Position numbers and translations under genes: made by a program. From assembly GCA_963713085.1 (NCBI GenBank), contig CAVQKQ010000026.1:142790-206789 (forward strand): a DNA stretch of 64,000 bases, given 5' to 3'. Of the stretch, positions 16,204-24,938 are shown piece after piece (position 1 is the stretch's first letter; each line of letters opens with the position of its first letter). Source of the DNA: PFJX01 sp963713085 (GTDB lineage: Bacteria > Pseudomonadota > Gammaproteobacteria > Burkholderiales > Thiobacillaceae). A model generated the notes under the pieces. That model saw only the letters and a program-made list of their open reading frames with translations, was not told where the DNA came from and ran no database searches.

Positions 16204-17196
16204 ATGCGGTCCGTATTCAACCCTCCCCGTCTGCCGTTCGTCCTGGTCCTGGCCGCGGCCCTGCTGGCCTTCGCGGTGGTTGGACTGGGCGCCTATGTGC
16301 GTTTGTCCGATGCTGGCCTGGGCTGTCCGGATTGGCCCGGCTGCTACGGCCACCTCACGCCCCACAACGCCGCCGATGCCATCGCCGCGGCCCAGGCCCG
16401 GATGCCGGATGGTCCCGTATCGCCGGCCAAGGCCTGGAAGGAGATGGTCCACCGTTATCTGGCAACGAGCCTGGGCCTAACCATCCTGGCCATCGCTTGG
16501 TTGGCCCTGCGTCGGGAACGTGGCGTGAGCAGGATGCTGGGCGTGGGCCTGGTCGGGCTGGTGGTGTTCCAGGGTCTGCTGGGCATGTGGACCGTGACCC
16601 TGCTGCTGAAGCCGGTCATCGTCAGCGCTCATCTCCTGGGCGGCATGACCACACTAGCGTTACTGGTCTGGCTGCTGGCTCGCTTGCGTGCTGGCTCCGA
16701 GGCATCCCAGCCGGGCCTGCCCTTATCCCTGGCCGGCGTGGCCCTTGCGGTTGTGGCCGTGCAGATCGCCCTGGGCGGCTGGGTGAGCACCAACTATGCT
16801 GCCCTGGCCTGTAGCGATTTTCCTACCTGCGGTGGTAGCTGGTGGCCCTCGGCCGATTGGGCCGGCGCCTTTAGGATCGACCGGGAACTGGGCCTGGATG
16901 CCGGCGGCCAGTTCTTGTCCCTGAAGGCCCTGACCGCCATGCATTGGGCCCATCGTCTGGGCGCCCTGGCGGTCACCCTGGGGGTTGGGCTGCTTGGCCT
17001 TCGTCTGCTGGCGCAACCGGGGTGGCGGGGGTGGGGTCTGTTGCTGCTGGGGATGCTGGCGGCGCAAGTGCTTCTGGGAGTGGCCAATGTCCTGGCCGGT
17101 CTGCCCCTGCCGGTGGCGGTGGCCCACAACTTAGGCGCGGCCGCGCTGTTATCCGGCCTGGTGTGGGTGAACGTGAAGATGAGGAGAGCGGCATGA
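16204..17196 (+). CDS. ctaA: Heme A synthase, COX15/CtaA family
   Basis: A 330-residue protein of eight helices that oxidises heme O to heme A. I start at ATG 16204, two bases after the previous stop; a longer frame from 16018 would overlap the SCO-like gene. Family motifs: GAYVRLSDAGLGCPDWPGCYGHL near residues 30-52, MVHRYLATSLG near 81-91, VSAHLLGGM, and AMHWAHRLGALAV and AVAHNLGAA with heme-ligand histidines. The stop overlaps the ctaB start (ATGA). Confidence 0.95.
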   Translation: MRSVFNPPRLPFVLVLAAALLAFAVVGLGAYVRLSDAGLGCPDWPGCYGHLTPHNAADAIAAAQARMPDGPVSPAKAWKEMVHRYLATSLGLTILAIAWLALRRERGVSRMLGVGLVGLVVFQGLLGMWTVTLLLKPVIVSAHLLGGMTTLALLVWLLARLRAGSEASQPGLPLSLAGVALAVVAVQIALGGWVSTNYAALACSDFPTCGGSWWPSADWAGAFRIDRELGLDAGGQFLSLKALTAMHWAHRLGALAVTLGVGLLGLRLLAQPGWRGWGLLLLGMLAAQVLLGVANVLAGLPLPVAVAHNLGAAALLSGLVWVNVKMRRAA

Positions 17197-18104
17197 GTAC
17201 GCAAATTCGGCAAACACTCTTCTGGACCCTGCGCGGACGTGCCCATGAATACCTGCAACTGTGCAAGCCCAGGGTGGTGGCCCTGATTGTGTTCACGGCC
17301 ATGATCGGCATGCTCCTGGCGACGCCGGGCCTGCCGGAGACGGGCGTCTTCCTGACCGCCAGTATCGGCATCGCCCTGGCGGCGGCCGGCGCGGCGGCCT
17401 TCAACTGCCTGGTGGAACAACGCATTGACGCCCAGATGGCGCGCACCCGGGCGCGCCCCCTTCCCCTGGGCCGAGTGCGGCCGTCGGAGGCGCTCATGCT
17501 GGCAGGCTGCCTGGCGGCCCTGGGGCTGTTCCTGTTGTACCGATTTGTGAATCCCCTCACGGCCTGGCTCACCTTCGCCACCTTCATCGGCTATGCGGTG
17601 ATCTACACCGTGCTGCTCAAGCCGGCCACACCCCAGAACATCGTCATCGGCGGCGCCTCCGGGGCCATGCCCCCGGTATTGGGCTGGGCGGCCATGACCG
17701 GCGGGGTGGGCCATGAGGCTTTGCTGCTGTTCCTGATCATCTTCGCCTGGACCCCGCCCCATTTCTGGTCCCTGGCCCTGTATCGCCGCAACGACTATGC
17801 ACGTGCCGGGCTGCCCATGTTGCCGGTGACCCATGGCGAGGATTACACCCGGCTGCATATCCTGTTTTATACGGTGCTGTTGGCGGCCGTGACCGGCCTG
17901 CCGGTGGCGACGGGCATGTGCGGTCCGCTCTATACCCTGATCGCGGTAGGACTGAATGCCGTCTTTCTCGGCTTCGCCTGGCGCCTGTTCCGGAACTACA
18001 GCGATGCCCTGGCGCGGCGCACCTTCGCCTGGTCCATCCTGTATCTCAGCCTGTTGTTCGCGGCCCTGCTGGCGGACCATTGGCTCCAGGCCCTGATGTC
18101 GTGA
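17193..18104 (+). CDS. ctaB: Protoheme IX farnesyltransferase (heme O synthase)
   Basis: A 303-residue UbiA-family prenyltransferase that adds farnesyl to heme B. The start at 17193 follows GAGGAGAGCG and overlaps ctaA by four bases. Motifs: LCKPRVVALIVFTAMIGML near residues 21-40, the prenyl-diphosphate site NCLVEQRIDAQMARTRARPL (asparagine and aspartates binding Mg) near 71-90, and WTPPHFWSLALYRRNDYARAG. Nine hydrophobic helices are visible. It is the last gene of the oxidase operon here; no sco1 or regulator follows. Confidence 0.96.
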   Translation: MSTQIRQTLFWTLRGRAHEYLQLCKPRVVALIVFTAMIGMLLATPGLPETGVFLTASIGIALAAAGAAAFNCLVEQRIDAQMARTRARPLPLGRVRPSEALMLAGCLAALGLFLLYRFVNPLTAWLTFATFIGYAVIYTVLLKPATPQNIVIGGASGAMPPVLGWAAMTGGVGHEALLLFLIIFAWTPPHFWSLALYRRNDYARAGLPMLPVTHGEDYTRLHILFYTVLLAAVTGLPVATGMCGPLYTLIAVGLNAVFLGFAWRLFRNYSDALARRTFAWSILYLSLLFAALLADHWLQALMS

Positions 18105-18286
18105 TGACCTGGAATATGCGGCGTTGCAGCAAGCCCGGGGCGGGTCATTCAATAACCTGACCTTATAACCAAATACAAAAAATTAACTGTCCACACCCCG
18201 GTCCGGCGCATACCCTACCGGGCGCTATTGTTTTGCTTCAATCAACCCCATCCCATTCCAGGGACGGTTCAACAAAGAGGTTTTCC

Positions 18287-18952
18287 ATGCGATTGATTCT
18301 TCTCGGCGGCCCCGGCGCCGGCAAAGGTACACAGGCCAATTACATCAAGGAACGCTACGGCATCCCCCAGATCTCCACCGGCGACATGCTGCGCGCTGCC
18401 GTCAAGGCCGGCACCGAACTGGGCGTCGCCGCCAAGAAGATCATGGATGCGGGCGGCCTGGTGTCCGACGACATCATCATCGGCCTGGTGAAGGACCGCA
18501 TCAAGGAGGCCGATTGCGCCAATGGCTTCCTGTTCGACGGTTTCCCCCGCACCATCCCCCAGGCCGATGCCATGAAGACCGCTGGCGTGCCGATAGACGC
18601 CGTGGTCGAGATCGACGTGCCCGACGAGGAAATCATCAAGCGCATGTCCGGCCGTCGCGTGCATGTGGCCTCGGGCCGCACCTACCACGTCGTGTTCAAT
18701 ACGCCCAAGGTGGCCGGCAAGGATGACGAAACCGGCGAGGACCTGATCCAGCGCGACGATGACAAGGAAGAGACCGTCAAGAAGCGCCTGGATGTGTATC
18801 ACGCCCAGACCGAACCCTTGGTGAAGTATTACTCCGACTGGGGCGCATCCGGCCAGCCCGGCGCACCCAAGTACTTCAAGATCGCGGGCGTCGGCTCGGT
18901 CGACAGCATCCGCGACGCCTGCTTCGCCGCCCTGGATTCGGTCAAGAAATAA
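18287..18952 (+). CDS. adk: Adenylate kinase
   Basis: Interconverts ATP+AMP and 2 ADP. The 221-residue protein starts MRLILLGGPGAGKGTQANYI, with the P-loop at residues 8-14, followed by the AMP-binding STGDMLRAAV and the FDGFPRTIPQA motif near 81-91. The long LID domain (residues about 122-160) lacks the zinc-binding cysteines, the usual Gram-negative form. I chose 18287 (AAAGAGG upstream). In this organism it also recycles AMP released when APS is made or sulfite is oxidised. Confidence 0.97.
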   Translation: MRLILLGGPGAGKGTQANYIKERYGIPQISTGDMLRAAVKAGTELGVAAKKIMDAGGLVSDDIIIGLVKDRIKEADCANGFLFDGFPRTIPQADAMKTAGVPIDAVVEIDVPDEEIIKRMSGRRVHVASGRTYHVVFNTPKVAGKDDETGEDLIQRDDDKEETVKKRLDVYHAQTEPLVKYYSDWGASGQPGAPKYFKIAGVGSVDSIRDACFAALDSVKK

Positions 18953-18968
18953 ACGGGCCGAAGGCAAC

Positions 18969-19319
18969 ATGGCCATACCCGGCTTTACCCCGGCGGACCT
19001 CTCCTTGGTGCGCGCCACGCTCAAGGAGCGGTTCGGCCATGAGGTGGAGGTGGCGGAAGCAGAGACGGAAGTCCGCCTCTCACCCGCCGACCGGGAGCTT
19101 GTCAAGTGTCCGGCCCTGTTCTGGAAAGAGGATGGTTGTTCCTTCGTGGTGGCCAAGACCAGCCTCGTGGGGTTTCGCGCCATGTTCTTCTATTCGATCA
19201 AGGCCCGATTCGGCACCGGCAAGGAGGAATACGACAACCTGGGCGACAGCGTGATCACCCTGCTCAAGGTGCAGGAGGAAGAGCACACCCGGCGCAACCA
19301 GGAAACCGGTATCCGGTAA
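18969..19319 (+). CDS. Conserved hypothetical protein
   Basis: A 116-residue soluble protein, 17 bases after adk. It has mixed helix/strand character: FTPADLSLVRATLKERFG, then a segment with LSPADRELVKCPALFWKEDGCSFVVAKTS containing two cysteines, and a C-terminal acidic helix. I recognise no family or motif. A terminator follows directly, so it closes an adk transcription unit. Confidence 0.65.
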   Translation: MAIPGFTPADLSLVRATLKERFGHEVEVAEAETEVRLSPADRELVKCPALFWKEDGCSFVVAKTSLVGFRAMFFYSIKARFGTGKEEYDNLGDSVITLLKVQEEEHTRRNQETGIR

Positions 19320-19333
19320 ATCAAGCATCGCGG

Positions 19334-19357
19334 ACGCGGCGGAGCCGCGTTTTTTTG
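19334..19357 (+). terminator. Rho-independent terminator
   Basis: ACGCGGC-GGA-GCCGCGT hairpin (seven base pairs, three-base loop) followed by seven T's. It ends the adk-hypothetical unit just before the PPi-PFK gene. Confidence 0.9.
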
Positions 19358-19390
19358 TTTCTGAGCTGAGATAAGGAATAAGGAGTTTTC

Positions 19391-20647
19391 ATGGCCAAGA
19401 AGAAGAACGCGTTCTACGCCCAGTCCGGCGGCGTGACCGCCGTCATCAACGCATCCGCCTGTGGCGTGATCGAGACCGCCCGCAAGCACAAGGACGTCAT
19501 CGGCAAGGTCTATGCCGGCCGCAACGGCATCATCGGCGCCCTGACCGAGGACCTGATCGACACCAGCAAGGAATCCGACGCGGCCATCGCCGCGCTGCGC
19601 TCCACGCCGTCGGGCGCCTTCGGTTCCTGCCGCTTCAAGCTGAAGTCCCTGGAAGCCAACAAGCGCGAGTACGAGCGCCTGATCGAGGTATTCAAGGCCC
19701 ACAACATAGGTTATTTCTTTTACAACGGCGGCGGCGATTCCGCCGACACCTGCTTCAAGGTGAGCCAGTTGTCCGAAGCCATGGGCTACCCCATCCAAGC
19801 CATCCACGTGCCCAAGACCGTGGACAACGACCTGCCGATCACCGATTGCTGCCCCGGCTTCGGCTCGGTGGCCAAGTACATCGCCGTCTCAACCCTGGAG
19901 GCCAGCTACGATGTGCGCTCCATGGCCAAGACCTCCACCAAGATCTTCGTGGTCGAGGTGATGGGCCGGCACGCCGGCTGGATCGCCGCCGCTGGCGGTC
20001 TGGTGGCGGATCAGGGCATCCCGGTGGTGATCCTGTTCCCGGAAATTGAATTCGACCAGAAGAAGTTCCTGGCCAAGGTGAACAAGAACGTCAAGGAATT
20101 CGGCTATTGCACCGTGGTGGTATCCGAGGGTTGTCACTATCCCGATGGCAAGTTCCTGGCCGAGCAGGGTACCCGCGACGCCTTCGGCCACGCCCAGTTG
20201 GGTGGTGCCGCGCCGGTGGTGGCCAACATGATCAAGGACGCCTTGGGCTACAAGTTCCACTGGGCCGTGGCCGACTACCTGCAGCGCGCCGCCCGCCACA
20301 TTGCCTCCAAGACCGATGTGAAACAGGCCTACGAACTGGGCAAGGCCGCCGTCGAATTGGCCGTGAAGGGCAAGAATTCCGTCATGCCCACCGTAGTGCG
20401 TCTGTCAGACGAGCCCTACAAGTACAAGATCGGCTATGCCGAGTTGAAGGATGTGGCCAACGTGGAGAAGTTCATGCCCCGCGACTTCATCAGCAAGGAC
20501 GGCTACGGCATTACCGAAAAATGCCGCAAGTACCTGTCCGGCCTGATCCAGGGCGAGGACTATCCGAAGTACGCGGATGGCCTGCCGGTCTACGTGACGA
20601 TGAAGAATGTGGCGGTGGCGAAAAAGCTGCCCGAGTTCAAGTTGTAA
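19391..20647 (+). CDS. pfp: PPi-dependent 6-phosphofructokinase
   Basis: A 418-residue enzyme converting fructose 6-phosphate and PPi to fructose 1,6-bisphosphate and Pi, reversibly. It has the N-terminal QSGGVTAVIN, the YNGGGDSADTC phosphate-donor loop (near residues 114-124; a GGD form that fits PPi rather than ATP use), PKTVDNDLPITDC near 138-150 with the catalytic TVDND, and VEVMGRHAGWIAAA near 184-197. AGGAGTTTTC precedes ATG. The neighbour is a membrane H+-PPase, making a PPi module. Confidence 0.93.
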   Translation: MAKKKNAFYAQSGGVTAVINASACGVIETARKHKDVIGKVYAGRNGIIGALTEDLIDTSKESDAAIAALRSTPSGAFGSCRFKLKSLEANKREYERLIEVFKAHNIGYFFYNGGGDSADTCFKVSQLSEAMGYPIQAIHVPKTVDNDLPITDCCPGFGSVAKYIAVSTLEASYDVRSMAKTSTKIFVVEVMGRHAGWIAAAGGLVADQGIPVVILFPEIEFDQKKFLAKVNKNVKEFGYCTVVVSEGCHYPDGKFLAEQGTRDAFGHAQLGGAAPVVANMIKDALGYKFHWAVADYLQRAARHIASKTDVKQAYELGKAAVELAVKGKNSVMPTVVRLSDEPYKYKIGYAELKDVANVEKFMPRDFISKDGYGITEKCRKYLSGLIQGEDYPKYADGLPVYVTMKNVAVAKKLPEFKL

Positions 20648-20659
20648 CACTTGAGCGTT

Positions 20660-20686
20660 ATCAAGGGTGCCGTCGGCGCCCTTGAT
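20660..20686 (+). terminator. Hairpin after pfp, possible terminator or attenuator
   Basis: ATCAAGGGTGCC-GTC-GGCGCCCTTGAT forms a 12-base-pair stem with one G-U pair, 13 bases after the pfp stop. The tail (TGCTTTC) is only weakly T-rich, so partial termination is likely. The next frame begins 14 bases beyond. Confidence 0.55.
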
Positions 20687-20699
20687 TGCTTTCAGCCCC

Positions 20700-20918
20700 A
20701 TGACCCTGACCCGCGCCCGCGAATTGCTGAAGGTACAGGCCGATTTCGGCGGTTTCTACAACGCCAATTCGGCCAAGCTGATCCTGTCCGAGGTGCAGAA
20801 GGAACATGGCCAGACGGCGGTGGATGGGCTGATCAGCGAGTTGCGTCTGGATGAGATTTTCGGCTTTGAGCCGGGCACCCGTTTCGAAGGCGGATTGGCC
20901 TTGGGACGGGAGAAGTGA
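20700..20918 (+). CDS. Small conserved hypothetical protein
   Basis: A 72-residue protein starting at ATG 20700 (MTLTRARELLKVQADFGGFY), predicted helical: an amphipathic N-terminal helix, then SAKLILSEVQKEHGQTAVDGLISELRLDEIFGF and GTRFEGGL. No transmembrane segment. A frame extending back to 20667 would run through the hairpin and is less likely. It lies between pfp and hppA; I cannot assign a function. Confidence 0.6.
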   Translation: MTLTRARELLKVQADFGGFYNANSAKLILSEVQKEHGQTAVDGLISELRLDEIFGFEPGTRFEGGLALGREK

Positions 20919-20942
20919 CCGAGCAGGATTTATTAATCGAGA

Positions 20943-20996
20943 CCCGATTCCAGTCGGGCATGAACGCTAGTCCCACAGTCGGGGGAGGCTGTGTGG
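20943..20996 (+). other. Two small hairpins in the hppA leader
   Basis: CCCGA/TCGGG (20943-20958) and CACAG/CTGTG around a G-rich loop (20974-20993) lie in the 117-base gap before hppA. There is no T-run, so they are not simple terminators; they might affect mRNA stability. The call is only structural. Confidence 0.3.
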
Positions 20997-21035
20997 TGCA
21001 ACGTTTGACTCATGCATGTTTTAGGAGATGAAGCG

Positions 21036-23075
21036 ATGAATGAAGGTTTGATGTTCGCCCTTGTGGCGGGAGCACTGGCCTTGGCCTACGGGGTCATGTC
21101 CATTAAGTGGATCAATGGCTTGCCCACGGGCAACGATCGAATGCGGGCCATCGCCGCAGCGGTGCAGGAGGGGGCCCAGGCCTACCTCAAGCGCCAGTAC
21201 ACCACCATCGGCATGGTAGGCGTGGTGATCTTCGCGCTCATCGCCATCTTCCTGAATATGCACACGGCCATCGGCTTCGCCATCGGCGCCATCCTATCCG
21301 GCGCCGCCGGCTTTATCGGCATGAACGTCTCCGTGCGGGCCAACATCCGTACTGCCGAGGCTGCGCACCAGGGCCTCAACGCGGCCCTGAACGTGGCCTT
21401 CAAAGGTGGCGCAATTACCGGTATGCTGGTGGTGGGCCTGGGCCTGTTGGGTGTGACCGGCTACTACGCAGTGCTGATCAGCATGGGCGTGAGTTCCTCT
21501 GACGCCGTGCACGCCTTGGTCGGCCTGGGCTTCGGCGGCTCGCTGATTTCCATCTTCGCCCGACTCGGTGGCGGCATCTTCACCAAGGGTGCCGACGTGG
21601 GCGCCGACCTGGTGGGCAAGGTGGAGGCCGGCATCCCCGAGGATGACCCCCGCAACCCCGCAGTGATTGCAGACAACGTGGGCGACAACGTGGGCGACTG
21701 CGCCGGCATGGCCGCCGACCTGTTCGAGACCTACGCCGTGACCATCGTTGCCACCATGCTGCTGGGCGGCCTGATGATCACCGGCGGCGCTGCGGCCAAC
21801 GCCGTGGTCTACCCGCTGGTACTGGGCGGCGTGTCCATCGTCGCCTCCATCGTCGGTACCTTCTTCGTCAAGACCCGCGACGGCGGCAAGATCATGAACG
21901 CCCTGTACCGCGGCCTGGCCGTGGCCGGCGGCATCGCCCTGATCGCCTTCTATCCCATCACCACAATGATGTTCCCGGAAGGCATAATGATCGACGGACA
22001 GACGGTTTCCGCCATGAACATCTACCTGGCCTCCCTGATCGGCCTGGCCCTGACCGCCGCCATGGTGGTGATCACCGAGTACTACACGGCCACGGAATAC
22101 GGTCCGGTGCGTCACATCGCCCAGGCCTCCACCACCGGCCACGGCACCAACATCATCGCCGGCCTGGGGGTTTCCATGAAGTCCACCGCCGCCCCCGTGG
22201 CGGCCGTGTGTCTGGCCATCTGGGGCGCCTACGATCTGGGCGGCCTTTACGGTATCGCCATCGCCGCCACTTCCATGCTGTCCATGACCGGCATCATCGT
22301 CGCCCTGGACGCCTACGGCCCCATCACCGACAACGCCGGCGGCATCGCCGAGATGGCGGAACTGCCCGATGAGATCCGCAACATCACCGATCCCCTGGAT
22401 GCCGTGGGCAACACCACCAAGGCCGTCACCAAGGGCTACGCCATCGGCTCCGCCGGCCTGGCCGCCCTGGTGCTGTTCGCCGACTACACTCACGCCCTGG
22501 CGGCCGGCGGTCAGCACCTGACCTTCGACCTGTCCGACCACATGGTCATCATCGGCCTGTTCATCGGCGGCATGGTGCCCTACCTGTTCGGTGCCATGGG
22601 CATGGAGGCCGTGGGCCGCGCCGCCGGTTCCGTGGTGGTGGAGGTGCGCCGCCAGTTCAGGGAGATCCCGGGCATTATGGAAGGCACCGGCAAGCCCGAG
22701 TATGGCACCTGCGTGGACATGCTCACCAAGGCTGCCATCAAGGAGATGATGATCCCGTCGCTGCTGCCGGTGCTGGTTCCGGTGCTGGTGGGCTTGATCC
22801 TGGGACCGAAGGCTTTGGGCGGCGTGCTGATCGGCACCATCGTCACCGGTCTGTTCGTGGCAATCTCCATGACCACGGGCGGCGGTGCCTGGGACAACGC
22901 CAAGAAGTACATTGAGGAAGGCAATTACGGCGGCAAGGGCAGCGAAGCCCACAAGGCCGCGGTGACCGGCGATACCGTGGGCGATCCCTACAAGGACACC
23001 GCCGGTCCCGCCGTGAACCCGTTGATCAAGATCATCAACATCGTGGCCCTGTTGATCGTGCCCCTGATTGTTTGA
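21036..23075 (+). CDS. hppA: Membrane-bound H+-translocating pyrophosphatase, K+-independent type
   Basis: A 679-residue protein of about 16 helices that couples PPi hydrolysis (or synthesis) to proton transport across the inner membrane. The substrate site DVGADLVGKVEAGIPEDD and the acidic motifs DNVGDNVGDCAGMAADLFE are intact (near residues 188-234). GNTTKAVTKG carries Lys at about position 462, where K+-dependent enzymes have Ala; this marks the K+-independent H+ class. The start at 21036 follows TAGGAGATGAAGCG. A terminator follows. Confidence 0.96.
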   Translation: MNEGLMFALVAGALALAYGVMSIKWINGLPTGNDRMRAIAAAVQEGAQAYLKRQYTTIGMVGVVIFALIAIFLNMHTAIGFAIGAILSGAAGFIGMNVSVRANIRTAEAAHQGLNAALNVAFKGGAITGMLVVGLGLLGVTGYYAVLISMGVSSSDAVHALVGLGFGGSLISIFARLGGGIFTKGADVGADLVGKVEAGIPEDDPRNPAVIADNVGDNVGDCAGMAADLFETYAVTIVATMLLGGLMITGGAAANAVVYPLVLGGVSIVASIVGTFFVKTRDGGKIMNALYRGLAVAGGIALIAFYPITTMMFPEGIMIDGQTVSAMNIYLASLIGLALTAAMVVITEYYTATEYGPVRHIAQASTTGHGTNIIAGLGVSMKSTAAPVAAVCLAIWGAYDLGGLYGIAIAATSMLSMTGIIVALDAYGPITDNAGGIAEMAELPDEIRNITDPLDAVGNTTKAVTKGYAIGSAGLAALVLFADYTHALAAGGQHLTFDLSDHMVIIGLFIGGMVPYLFGAMGMEAVGRAAGSVVVEVRRQFREIPGIMEGTGKPEYGTCVDMLTKAAIKEMMIPSLLPVLVPVLVGLILGPKALGGVLIGTIVTGLFVAISMTTGGGAWDNAKKYIEEGNYGGKGSEAHKAAVTGDTVGDPYKDTAGPAVNPLIKIINIVALLIVPLIV

Positions 23076-23094
23076 TCGTGGCTAGATAGACTGG

Positions 23095-23129
23095 AACGGG
23101 CTGGGTGTTCCCGGCCCGTTTTGTTTTTT
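23095..23129 (+). terminator. Rho-independent terminator after hppA
   Basis: AACGGGCTGGG-TGTT-CCCGGCCCGTT (11 base pairs with one G-U) followed by TTGTTTTTT. Confidence 0.9.
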
Positions 23130-23255
23130 CTCCACAGCCGTCCGGACAATTTGGGCTTTGACGGCACCGAGGCTTACCAAGGGAAGCCCCGGTTGCTAGA
23201 ATTTCAGACAATGCTGATATTGTTGTTTTAATTGGTTTTATTGAAAGGAAGCGCG

Positions 23256-24509
23256 ATGAAGATCAAATACCTCACCCTCGCCTTGGTCTTTGCGGCCGCC
23301 ACGGCCCAGGCAGCCGACCAAGTACCCGTTGCGCCTGCCTACCCGGCAGCCGCTCCGGTCGTTACCCCCAAAACCCCGGAAGCCTGGTTGCAGCGCATGA
23401 CCGACTTCACCAAGAACGCCTCCGCCTATAAGGACCCCCGGGTCTTCGTACCCTGGAGCAATGCCGTGACCGAGCCCGGGTTCTACATCGCCGCCATGAA
23501 CGGCATGATGGACCCGGCGGGCTGGCTGAATATGATGAACAGCGCAGCAAATCCCGCCGCAGTCGCCAACTGGGCCCAGATGCTTGATCCCAATGTCACC
23601 ATGCGCTGGATGGCCGCGGGCGTGGATCCCGCTTTCTACACCGCCATGCTGACTCAGCTGTCCGACCCGGGCAAGCTGATGCGCTGGGGCATGATGCCTC
23701 TGGATCCCAAGCTGTGGAACATGTTCCTCAACACCCTGAACCCCAATACCTATATCCGTTGGCCCATGGCCATGCTGGACCCGCGCATGTGGAACCTGAT
23801 GGGCAACATGGCGAACCCGGCCCTGTATACGAGCATGATGGGCGCCGCATTCAACGGCCAGAACTATGGCCCCACGGTGAACGGCTGGTTGAACTGGACG
23901 CCCCCCGCCCCGGTGGTGGGTGCTTCCAATCCCTGGGCCGCCGGCAATGGCACAGGTTTCAACATGTTTGACCCCGTGGCCCTAAGTGGACTGTTCGGTG
24001 CCATGGTCCCCGGCCTGAGCCTTCCCGCCCCCGCGGTTCAAGTTCCGGGCGTACCCGCCGCGCCAATCGCCGCACCCAAGCCTGAGGTGGCGCCCCCCGT
24101 CGCGGCGCCCGTGGCCGCTGCGCCGAACAAGGTGATTCTGGCTGGGGATGCCCTGTTCAAATCGGGCAAGTCGGGCATCCGTAACCTGTCCAAGGATGGC
24201 AAGGCCCGCCTCGACGAGGTGGTGGGCAAGCTCAAAGGTATGAAGGACATAGAGCAGATCCGCGTGGTTGGCCATGCCGACCCCACCGGCAAGGCCGCGG
24301 CCAATCAAAAGCTGTCCGAAGCCCGCGCCAAGTCGGTCAAGTCTTATCTGGTGGCTAAGGGCATCAAGCCGACCGTAATCATCACCAGCGGCATGGGCGA
24401 TACCCAGCCCGTGGTGCAGTGCGATGCCGGTTTGCCTAAAGCCCAGCTGATCGAATGCAACGCGCCCAACCGTCGTGTGGAGATCGAGATCATCGCCAAG
24501 CCCAGGTAA
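23256..24509 (+). CDS. OmpA-family outer-membrane protein with 13-residue Met/Trp-rich repeats
   Basis: A 417-residue protein, starting at ATG 23256 after AAAGGAAG, with signal peptide MKIKYLTLALVFAAATAQA. Residues about 60-200 consist of about eleven repeats of 12-13 residues with the pattern D/N-P-x-x-aromatic-x-x-M/W-x-x-x-L (for example DPNVTMRWMAAGV, DPAFYTAMLTQLS, DPGKLMRWGMMPL). A Pro/Ala-rich linker (residues about 250-285) leads to a C-terminal OmpA domain with VVGHADPTGKAAANQKLSEARA and APNRRVEIEI, which binds peptidoglycan. The repeat part resembles no beta-barrel I know; its role is open. Confidence 0.8.
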   Translation: MKIKYLTLALVFAAATAQAADQVPVAPAYPAAAPVVTPKTPEAWLQRMTDFTKNASAYKDPRVFVPWSNAVTEPGFYIAAMNGMMDPAGWLNMMNSAANPAAVANWAQMLDPNVTMRWMAAGVDPAFYTAMLTQLSDPGKLMRWGMMPLDPKLWNMFLNTLNPNTYIRWPMAMLDPRMWNLMGNMANPALYTSMMGAAFNGQNYGPTVNGWLNWTPPAPVVGASNPWAAGNGTGFNMFDPVALSGLFGAMVPGLSLPAPAVQVPGVPAAPIAAPKPEVAPPVAAPVAAAPNKVILAGDALFKSGKSGIRNLSKDGKARLDEVVGKLKGMKDIEQIRVVGHADPTGKAAANQKLSEARAKSVKSYLVAKGIKPTVIITSGMGDTQPVVQCDAGLPKAQLIECNAPNRRVEIEIIAKPR

Positions 24510-24531
24510 GACGCTGCGATTGCCTCTCATC

Positions 24532-24554
24532 AAGCCGCCTTCGGGCGGCTTTTT
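24532..24554. terminator. Bidirectional rho-independent terminator
   Basis: AAGCCGCC-TTCG-GGCGGCTT followed by TTT: a UUCG tetraloop hairpin between the OmpA-like gene (plus) and the convergent hypothetical gene (minus). Confidence 0.88.
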
Positions 24555-24563
24555 CATTGCTGC

Positions 24564-24851
24564 TCAAGGACCGTCGAAAGAATCTTCCGGCCATGCTTCC
24601 TCGAAATATCCGACCCGCTGCCAGGAATTCTCGTTCAACGTCACCTCGTAACGGGCCCAATCCCGGAACTCTTGCAGGGTACAGGTGCTGGTTTTGCGCC
24701 GGCAGGTGCCGGCAATCCCCTTGAACTGGACGGTCTCCATGCCGCTTTCCGGGTCCATGGAAAAGCCGAGAACCTGGCGCACGCCCCAGGATCGGCCGTA
24801 GGCGCCGTTGCTGTAATAACCATGGATTTGGATGTCGAAAGGCTTCTGCAT
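24564..24851 (-). CDS. Hypothetical protein
   Basis: A 95-residue soluble protein (MQKPFDIQIHGYYSNGAYG onward). It has the two-cysteine segment GTCRRKTSTC and the aromatic FRDWARYEVTL; the start has only a weak ribosome site. It lies 87 bases downstream of the CbbO-like gene on the same strand and may be co-transcribed. I do not recognise a family. Confidence 0.55.
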   Translation of the reverse strand: MQKPFDIQIHGYYSNGAYGRSWGVRQVLGFSMDPESGMETVQFKGIAGTCRRKTSTCTLQEFRDWARYEVTLNENSWQRVGYFEEAWPEDSFDGP

Positions 24852-24938
24852 AAAGTGATCAGCGTCGAATTGTGAGCAATGCGCCTTGCGCGCGCTCGTC
24901 GTCGGCTTGCCAACGGTTGTGCCGGGTCATCACCATAA

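Noticed and set aside
20943..20996. Fluoride riboswitch before hppA
   Set aside because: The conserved sequence of that riboswitch is not present; only two short stems are seen.
21294..22952. 552-codon antisense frame opposite hppA
   Set aside because: Gly/His-rich shadow of the membrane-protein codons; no start signal or family.
23433..23855. DNA-level tandem repeat in the OmpA-like gene
   Set aside because: The 36-39-base units are not similar enough at DNA level; the repeat is in the protein only, so I do not list it as a DNA repeat.
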